Source of the DNA: Butyrivibrio sp.
GTDB taxonomy: Bacteria > Bacillota > Clostridia > Lachnospirales > Lachnospiraceae
DNA length: 12,031 nt
Direction: 5' to 3'
NCBI GenBank assembly: GCA_024688095.1
Contig: JAILEJ010000369.1
Span: 1 to 12,031 of the forward strand
Shown in pieces: positions 9,401 through 12,031 of this stretch. Numbering within the stretch: the first letter of the stretch is position 1; each line of letters opens with the position of its first letter. The notes beneath the pieces are model-generated. The model was given only the letters and a program-made list of their open reading frames with translations. It did not search any database and was not told the origin of the DNA. A program made the position numbers and the translations under genes.

Positions 9401-10266
9401 CTTCTTATTGCACTTCCAATCTCGCCTGGTGCATTAACCCCAAGAGAAATAAATTCTCCGACTGCTCCCATACGGTCTCTGAGAGCCTTTGTTTCCATAA
9501 ATTTCTGTGGAACAGCATCTGGTCCAAGCGAAGCAGAATCAAATGTATCAAGCCTGTACATGCTCGCTAGTACCGCATCATATAATGTAGCTCCCATATT
9601 ATTCTGAAGGCCTTCATAGAATTTTCGAAGTGCATTAACGGATTCTTCTGTAAATCCAACATCACCAAATATATTACGGCCATCCAGTTTTTTTGATTCA
9701 GCATCAAGTTCAAGATCTGGAGCAAGGCTATCAATCATTTCTCTATGCTTTCTGTAAAATTCGTTTGTCATCAGATGGTCGCCGTAATCCTTCTTGACAA
9801 GCTGCGCCTGTCCCCAGTTATGAATACCTACCATAATTAAAAATGTTTTATCATTGGTCTTTTCGCCAATTTCAAAATCATATTCTTCAAGGCCATCATC
9901 TCTCATTACCATCTCATGTTGTCTTTTATATAATGTAATACTTGAACTCATTCTCTTTTTTTGGGCATTATCAAATTGCTGAATCTTTACAGAATCAGTT
10001 CTTAATCTAAACTTATTTAATACAGCCTTAGAATCATCTATTAGCTCATAGCCTTTTTCAGAAGCATTCTCTAGATCAAATTCATTTTGCTTTGAAACTT
10101 CCTGATCAATGTAAAAATTATCAATTTTTCTACCGGTTCTTAAATTGAATTCCTGTTCATTTAACCCTTTATTTTTGAAACTCTCATCAGCAAGATTACT
10201 ATATGTATCAAGCATATCCTTTTTTTGTTTTAACATTGCATCATAAGTGTTATTTTTGTAATCCAT
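3421..10266 (-). CDS. Giant 2281-residue repeat-containing protein with a C-terminal papain-like cysteine peptidase-type domain
   Basis: I do not recognise the family. The ATG at 10266 follows AGGAG by nine bases. There is no signal peptide, membrane segment, LPXTG sorting motif or WXG/LXG-like start, so export, if any, is non-classical. Visible parts: (a) ~1-430, mixed composition, apparently folded, with MVGIHNWGQAQ at ~145-155; (b) ~430-910, mostly helical and charged; (c) a Glu/Lys linker ~917-985; (d) module A ~977-1178; (e) a Glu/Lys linker with a doubled 12-residue unit; (f) module B ~1221-1422, nearly identical to A; (g) diverged module C ~1441-1622; (h) a Glu/Lys linker ~1637-1705; (i) C-terminal region ~1705-2281. 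In (i), Gln1932 lies six residues before Cys1938 (NQKLGLNCFAATGAYILNYW), as in papain-like enzymes. His2111 sits in SGHYVVITGIN, with Glu2128 in YYEP 17 residues later, as in C39-like and related folds, though those usually have Asp or Asn there. Cys-to-His spacing (173) is long. The last 18 residues are strongly basic. The gene diverges from an AraC regulator. A peptidase or a related transglutaminase-type activity is an inference. Confidence 0.9.
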   Translation of the reverse strand: MDYKNNTYDAMLKQKKDMLDTYSNLADESFKNKGLNEQEFNLRTGRKIDNFYIDQEVSKQNEFDLENASEKGYELIDDSKAVLNKFRLRTDSVKIQQFDNAQKKRMSSSITLYKRQHEMVMRDDGLEEYDFEIGEKTNDKTFLIMVGIHNWGQAQLVKKDYGDHLMTNEFYRKHREMIDSLAPDLELDAESKKLDGRNIFGDVGFTEESVNALRKFYEGLQNNMGATLYDAVLASMYRLDTFDSASLGPDAVPQKFMETKALRDRMGAVGEFISLGVNAPGEIGSAIRRLKGYSEHNLEDPNNPNQAVKYAKDTDVLNYYFEICDHMHMALDSDLRSALEDGKITFNEATGFIHQVDEKGHLTNLGEQGTRLSAFYHIGRSDKNLRGKMSSQVLEEHRKKNITKEGSNAEIEHNRYLSMYMDSIYFNSAQKPDLGNDGYGITKTVLKLQATNKEKYDQNKEMIDNMVEDVKGLSASIDAVNNQMEFYKKLQEDIAKDSKDPAVLKFKNNPNLMAYVNIHLDNKRNNLLKLLARADGYLNAFTNIFLNNELSVEGMNIINQYNDENKYIDMSKSAVHIRKISQYYSLRNEERNNMILDKIKKKLGKDLTEDKEKELKLWIAGKQGELAINKLGLEGVDFYDVSADDLYDKLKPYSGILNGGEALSEDKILEDIPGKIIEITKEFQEVFNSFFGKINEFHFGVIKQNEVQNTMDQFIALHLKYDSLNKILARENGNLTLEDKIKQDIKENAGDKAVFEYDKNRKLINKQFTIVEDLLYEYRMGEVIKKIEMGAPIDSLYTQGEYNEVENNDIVGVIRLFDNRIKKNKRNNVVYARRDKKTLSDHVKKYYAIQCKRTNNSINNLVGGYKENEATTEKGNIYDNNLKLFTSRLRGYVSGSKETEQEEFGSESKALEAILSKKKKVNEEKKEDNNKENELEQNKNEKKEINIEDFEIIENEEKEEEKEEKEEKEEEKEEIEEENEEKDEERAKQEFAKCEKLISKYKNITETNKKKYNEKLSGESKLKENKKERLKILVDSQNKLADLIVLKDIAQMKNIRDELMKKENKTVADEYLISEYSNYINKAISVTGQENNIGNAPDNIDLAINDAEKTLLKEIVNSVVVGYDKETEKSISNLREELEKGTFIDLSEGFQTRLYTFVSTYYADSVQVKEAEDNKEQNKEEIVNKEEELKEEEIVNKEEELKEEQEEKKEENKEKEKEEKEENEEKDVERAKQEFAKCEKLISKYKNISETNKKKYNKKLSGESKIKENKKERLKILIDSQNKLADLIVLKDIGQMINIRAELMGKENKTAADEYLITEYSTYISKAISVTGQKNNMGQAPDNIDLAINDAEKTLLKEIVNSVVVGYDKETEKSISNLREELEKGTFIDLSEGFQTRLYTFVSTYYSDSVQVKEAEDNKEQNKEQEPKEKQKANKEQIPKAEQEFNEYIEKLNNGSFSEKILAKVITEFQAKSVMNSKTNEILQKVNGENDKLISRTNSKEKFKRLLVADKITDIVNHAENLISSKRAEDYNYEEELDYINSSSFIEAIAQVNNGKIEDSDNFNINDQDKKILEIILDSINVDEAWTEESMVDIQSKMESGALEPLSEGVMNRLQAMMICYNISKQKSKNINVIKKNKINIDDFEVIEGEKKEEKKVEKKEENKKDEEKNEKNNNEEKKKDLIDEFDIIKDEEIKEVKKNQIIYNKDKFTDMGKTYGLKVEMPKDIVIKDKNSAEGIAMAEQIKNAEFMKNVFLLSSVKQFKNDKYWKDFVKKEPKTTWRYSYIQLIANGKVKLPGTKTIVTLNYNVIGNKEDDNLLKNIEAKDREAWAEFVKDPLKIQTSNGRAEVLDRMFKDPKFKGLETKKGSGAIDSVKYAGFMALYTEYIGNMISFQDKFRRNTLKEMHTQQLLNVKPINMNDKEMKIAKFDNFENQKLGLNCFAATGAYILNYWNKMKKEHAVRKTRTYTQDDFKSDTNLRVRNLDIKRYIQLYEKKNTLSEQQLKLVDWDLVNTFKEEYDNLSNYLDPEVSAVGNLFQLADMYLGHLKNVCVKKWNTQAGSLESIVGTDKEKQKKLYELLKIKVSEIMKANGNTPISFFRGSQAQNNSFMTSGHYVVITGINAKGSIMYYEPAYKIGQEIKEPLKEKELKPEDLLGLGNELELQWLEEMNQEQVDKIKKDYDMMGSEFEGNKLKNYEKVYEENMLDSANMIHNKGIVLTKKASKEESIDSVFGEAVYVPITLDDEEYQKVVRGVGKKVEDNKAILAKGKKSTKAKKVIKKKSDK
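5400..5946 (-). repeat. Module C, diverged third copy of the internal repeat
   Basis: Residues ~1441-1622 of the giant protein align with modules A and B at protein level. AEQEFNEYIEKL matches AKQEFAKCEKL. INDQDKKILEIILDSINV matches INDAEKTLLKEIVNSVVV. SGALEPLSEGVMNRL matches KGTFIDLSEGFQTRL. DNA identity is largely lost, so this duplication is much older than the A/B one. The conserved G....LSEG...RL signature and the matching helical pattern suggest one domain fold. Confidence 0.7.
6001..6607 (-). repeat. Module B, second copy of a 732-bp-period internal repeat
   Basis: This stretch aligns without gaps to 6733-7339 at an offset of exactly 732 bases (244 codons). By hand count, the part encoding the C-terminal third (6001-6248) differs at about five positions, about 98% identity, with ~125 bases fully identical. 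The remainder (6250-6607) is only about 90% identical. It encodes residues ~1221-1422: a helical domain starting ERAKQEFAKCEKL and ending STYYSDSVQVKEAEDNKEQ. Confidence 0.92.
6661..6732 (-). repeat. 36-bp direct repeat, two units, in the linker between modules A and B
   Basis: Two adjacent 36-base units (6661-6696 and 6697-6732) differ only in the last base. On the minus strand they encode a twofold EEEIVNKEEELK unit in the acidic linker. The near-identity points to recent slippage or unequal exchange. Because 36 is divisible by three, copy-number change would keep the frame. Confidence 0.92.
6733..7339 (-). repeat. Module A, first copy of the 732-bp-period internal repeat
   Basis: This is the partner of the copy at 6001-6607 and encodes residues ~977-1178 of the giant protein. 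The boundary at the protein N-terminal side lies in the shared linker text EENEEKD, and at the other end in VQVKEAEDNKEQNKE. Linker and domain were therefore duplicated together as one unit. It is followed by the 36-bp repeats, which module B lacks. Confidence 0.92.
7322..7406 (-). repeat. Low-complexity purine run encoding an acidic Glu/Lys linker
   Basis: The minus strand is almost pure purine, made of shuffled GAAGAG/AAAGAA hexamers, and encodes residues ~954-982, nearly all Glu and Lys. The plus-strand TCTTCT pattern produces a long spurious Ser/Phe frame opposite. The run is a likely slippage site, and the encoded linker should be an extended charged helix or disordered. Confidence 0.8.
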
Positions 10267-10349
10267 AAACTCACACTCCTATTTTTTACAATTATCAGTT
10301 ATTATTTCTAATTTCAAAGCTTATATGAAAGTTATTCTCTTTTATTTTT

Positions 10350-10378
10350 ATCCTAAAAAAATAGCAATTTTATTTCAA
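10350..10378 (-). promoter_or_regulatory. Candidate promoter of the giant gene
   Basis: On the minus strand, TTGAAA (10373-10378) and TAGGAT (10350-10355) are separated by 17 bases. This is a 5/6 match to the -35 and a 4/6 match to the -10 of a vegetative sigma factor. It would give a leader of roughly 75-80 bases. A second TTGAAA at 10312-10317 with GATAAT 15 bases on is a weaker alternative. In DNA this AT-rich, both could be accidental. Confidence 0.35.
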
Positions 10379-10520
10379 AGAGATAAAATACAAAACTTTA
10401 TACTCATCAATAATTTATACGAATGAGGCTTAGAAAAAAAACAATATTCCATATATTTTTATTAATATTTACCATTTTTTATCCTGTTTATCATATATAT
10501 CATTTTTTCTTTTACTTTGT

Positions 10521-10547
10521 TTGATTTTTGAAGCATAATTGTATTAT
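10521..10547 (+). promoter_or_regulatory. Weak candidate promoter of the AraC-family gene
   Basis: TTGATT (10521-10526) and TATTAT (10542-10547) lie 70-100 bases before the start codon, but the 15-base spacer is shorter than the usual 17. A short-spacer promoter would fit a gene that needs an activator or has low basal expression. The evidence is weak. Confidence 0.25.
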
Positions 10548-10617
10548 TAGGCATATGTAAACCACTAAATTTTCGTTATAAGAGCAATGACTACATTCAA
10601 GGAGATATCACAAATAC

Positions 10618-11601
10618 ATGAATATAGATCTTATAAAAACTCTCAGTGTCATCACTGAAGAAGAAAAAGAAATATTATCAGGCAAAAAGACTATTAACAA
10701 AGCTTTATATTATGATGCCACCAAGGATACAAGTGCAGATAACAGCGCGGAAATTGATTCAGCCAGAGTTTTGAAAAACGGAAAGCTTATAGATATTCGT
10801 CCTCACACCAGATTTGTGCATTTTCCCAAACACACTCATAACTATGTGGAATTTATTTATATGTGTCAGGGAGAAACAACTCATATTATTGACGGTCAAA
10901 AAATTGTTTTAAAAGAGGGTAATCTTCTTTTTATGAATCAGCATGCAGTTCAGGAAATTCTCCCTGCATCAGAAAAAGATATAGCCGTAAATTTTATGAT
11001 CCTACCACAATTTTTTGATGTGGCCTTTGAAATGATGGGAACAGATGCTAATCCTCTAAGAGAGTTTATTATAAGCTGTCTTACAAAGCAGGGAATGCAG
11101 AACAACTACCTTCATTTCCAGGTTGCAGGTGTTCTTCCTATACAGAATTTAATGGAGAATCTTATTTATAATATGTTAAATAATGTTCCAAACCAGCGTA
11201 CTCTAAATCAAACTACTATGGGATTATTATTTTTGAACCTTACAAACTACACTGAGCTTATTAAAGTTCCCAAAAATTCCTATGATCAGCAGCTTATGCT
11301 TAAGCTTCTAAGATATATAGAATCCGATTATAAAAACGCATCATTAGGCGATTTTGCTGCAAAAGAAAAAATAGATGTATATACTATAAGCCGCATTGTC
11401 AAAAAAAATACGGAGCATTCTTTCACAGACCTGCTCCAGACAAAAAGGCTGAATCAGGCATGTTTTATGCTCCGTACTACTAATATTCCTATTTCAGATA
11501 TTGCTGAAATGGTAGGCTATGACAACACAAGCTTCTTCCACAGACTCTTTAAAAGAGTTTATAATATGAGTCCTCGTGCCTACCGCATCCAGTCTGAATA
11601 A
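10618..11601 (+). CDS. AraC-family transcriptional regulator with N-terminal cupin domain
   Basis: The protein has 327 residues, a normal length for the family. Residues ~64-115 form a cupin-type ligand-binding domain (RFVHFPKHTHNYVEFIYMCQG, with His72, His74 and Glu79, then DGQKIVLKEGNLLFMNQHAVQEI). Residues ~227-324 carry the paired helix-turn-helix DNA-binding domain. The first is SLGDFAAKEKIDVYTISRIVKKNTEHSFTDLL, and the second is ISDIAEMVGYDNTSFFHRLFKRVYNMSPRAYR, which contains the family signature. Such proteins usually sense a sugar or small metabolite and activate nearby genes. It diverges from the giant gene, its most likely local target. An AAGGAG at 10599-10604 sits 13 bases before the ATG, longer than usual, and no alternative in-frame start lies between them, so translation may be modest. 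The residues between the domains (~116-225) are unassigned. Confidence 0.93.
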   Translation: MNIDLIKTLSVITEEEKEILSGKKTINKALYYDATKDTSADNSAEIDSARVLKNGKLIDIRPHTRFVHFPKHTHNYVEFIYMCQGETTHIIDGQKIVLKEGNLLFMNQHAVQEILPASEKDIAVNFMILPQFFDVAFEMMGTDANPLREFIISCLTKQGMQNNYLHFQVAGVLPIQNLMENLIYNMLNNVPNQRTLNQTTMGLLFLNLTNYTELIKVPKNSYDQQLMLKLLRYIESDYKNASLGDFAAKEKIDVYTISRIVKKNTEHSFTDLLQTKRLNQACFMLRTTNIPISDIAEMVGYDNTSFFHRLFKRVYNMSPRAYRIQSE

Positions 11602-11609
11602 TTAATAAT

Positions 11610-11655
11610 TCTAATTTTAGTTAGGCTAACTTTAATTATGTTAACTATGGTTAGA
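11610..11655. terminator. AT-rich imperfect hairpin in the convergent junction of the AraC-family gene and dapL
   Basis: Arms 11610-11623 and 11642-11655 pair over 14 positions with two G-U pairs and one U-U mismatch, enclosing an 18-base loop. A smaller 6-1-6 palindrome AGTTAGGCTAACT (11619-11631) overlaps the left arm and is an alternative fold. The right arm overlaps the dapL stop codon. With almost no G-C pairs it is a weak terminator at best, but it is the only structure available to separate the two converging transcripts. Confidence 0.35.
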
Positions 11656-12031
11656 TTTTCAATGCTTTTATTCTATCAACTGCTTCAACTGTATTTTCAT
11701 AGGTTCCAAATGCTGTAAGTCTGAAATAATGCTCTCCGCTCGGACCAAAACCAGATCCTGGAGTACCTACAACATTTGCTTTCTCAAGAAGGAAATCAAA
11801 GAATTCCCAGCTTGTCATATTATTTGGAGTCTTAAGCCAGATGTATGGTGCATTAACGCCACCATAAACTGTATATCCAGCTTCTTTAAGACCATTTAAT
11901 ATATATGAAGCATTTTTCATATAGTAAGCAACCTGTTCTTTAATCTGAGCTTTTCCTTCTTCAGAATAAACAGCCATTCCGGCTCTTTGAATAATGTAAG
12001 GAGCACCATTATATTTTGTTCCATGTCTTCT
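11651..12031 (-). CDS. dapL: LL-diaminopimelate aminotransferase, C-terminal part
   Basis: The frame is open to the right edge, so only the last 126 residues of an enzyme of about 400 are present. The fragment starts RRHGTKYNGAPYIIQRAG, continues AVYSEEGKAQIKEQVAYY and ends in TPGSGFGPSGEHYFRLTAFGTYENTVEAVDRI. These segments match the DapL family closely. The Arg of FRLTAFG is the substrate-carboxylate-binding arginine of this fold-type I PLP enzyme family; the PLP-binding lysine lies outside the window. DapL (EC 2.6.1.83) converts tetrahydrodipicolinate to LL-2,6-diaminopimelate with glutamate as amino donor, a short cut in lysine and peptidoglycan synthesis in the cytoplasm. The neighbouring genes converge on it and are not in its operon. 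Confidence 0.95.
   Translation of the reverse strand, partial: RRHGTKYNGAPYIIQRAGMAVYSEEGKAQIKEQVAYYMKNASYILNGLKEAGYTVYGGVNAPYIWLKTPNNMTSWEFFDFLLEKANVVGTPGSGFGPSGEHYFRLTAFGTYENTVEAVDRIKALKI

Larger units (their letters stand above)
10267..10617. promoter_or_regulatory. Divergent intergenic region between the giant gene and the AraC-family gene
   Basis: These 351 very AT-rich bases carry the leaders and promoters of both flanking genes. The only gene-like element is a 33-codon frame with no ribosome binding site, which I do not call. A direct repeat ATTTCAAAG occurs at 10311-10319 and 10372-10380, about six helical turns apart. Either copy could be a -35 of the giant gene or a regulator site. 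No riboswitch-like or terminator structure is evident. Confidence 0.6.

Noticed and set aside
10423..10524. A 33-codon plus-strand frame encoding a very hydrophobic peptide with a basic start (MRLRKKTIFHIFLLIF...)
   Set aside because: It looks like a membrane mini-protein or type I toxin, but there is no ribosome binding site, and T-rich DNA gives Phe/Leu/Ile-rich frames by chance. It also overlaps the presumed promoter of the AraC-family gene.
11619..11631. Palindrome AGTTAGGCTAACT considered as an operator
   Set aside because: It lies downstream of both converging genes, where an operator is unlikely, and is better explained as part of the junction hairpin.

Overview
The window looks like chromosome of a low-GC Gram-positive anaerobe, most likely a Lachnospiraceae member of the Butyrivibrio/Pseudobutyrivibrio/Roseburia type. 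The grounds are the AT-rich intergenic DNA, strong AGGAGG-like ribosome binding sites, a lipoprotein with an acidic Glu/Ala/Thr linker, a dCache-HAMP-SpoIIE phosphatase, and an LL-diaminopimelate aminotransferase (DapL) rather than the acyl-DAP route. The genus is an inference from style and gene content; no rRNA or marker gene is present to settle it.

Layout, left to right. (1) 1-1044, minus strand: the N-terminal 348 residues of a secreted lipoprotein that runs off the left edge. (2) 1045-1326: divergent promoter region with two small hairpins. (3) 1327-3348, plus: a membrane sensor phosphatase (TM, dCache-like extracellular domain, TM, HAMP, PP2C/SpoIIE). (4) 3368-3401: a strong hairpin between convergent genes. 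(5) 3421-10266, minus: one 6.8-kb gene for a 2281-residue protein of no family I recognise. It has a long helical N-terminal half, three copies of a ~200-residue module (two nearly identical, one diverged) separated by Glu/Lys-rich linkers, and a C-terminal region carrying a papain-like Gln/Cys...His/Glu arrangement. (6) 10267-10617: divergent intergenic region. (7) 10618-11601, plus: an AraC-family regulator with a cupin sensor domain. (8) 11610-11655: a hairpin in the convergent junction. (9) 11651-12031, minus: the C-terminal 126 residues of DapL, which enters from the right edge.

How the parts relate. The lipoprotein and the phosphatase are transcribed divergently from one 282-bp gap, and the AraC regulator and the giant gene diverge from a 351-bp gap. 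The second pair is the most suggestive: a cupin-AraC protein next to and divergent from a large accessory-type gene is a common local-regulator layout, but no operator can be proved from sequence. The phosphatase has no STAS-domain or anti-sigma partner in the window. DapL is a housekeeping gene for lysine and peptidoglycan synthesis and is probably unrelated to the rest.

The part most likely to be undescribed is the giant protein. The modular repeats, the threefold acidic motif of the form I-D/E-D/E-F-D/E-I/V-I in its linkers, the putative cysteine protease/peptidase-fold domain, the very basic tail and the absence of any export signal do not add up to a system I know.
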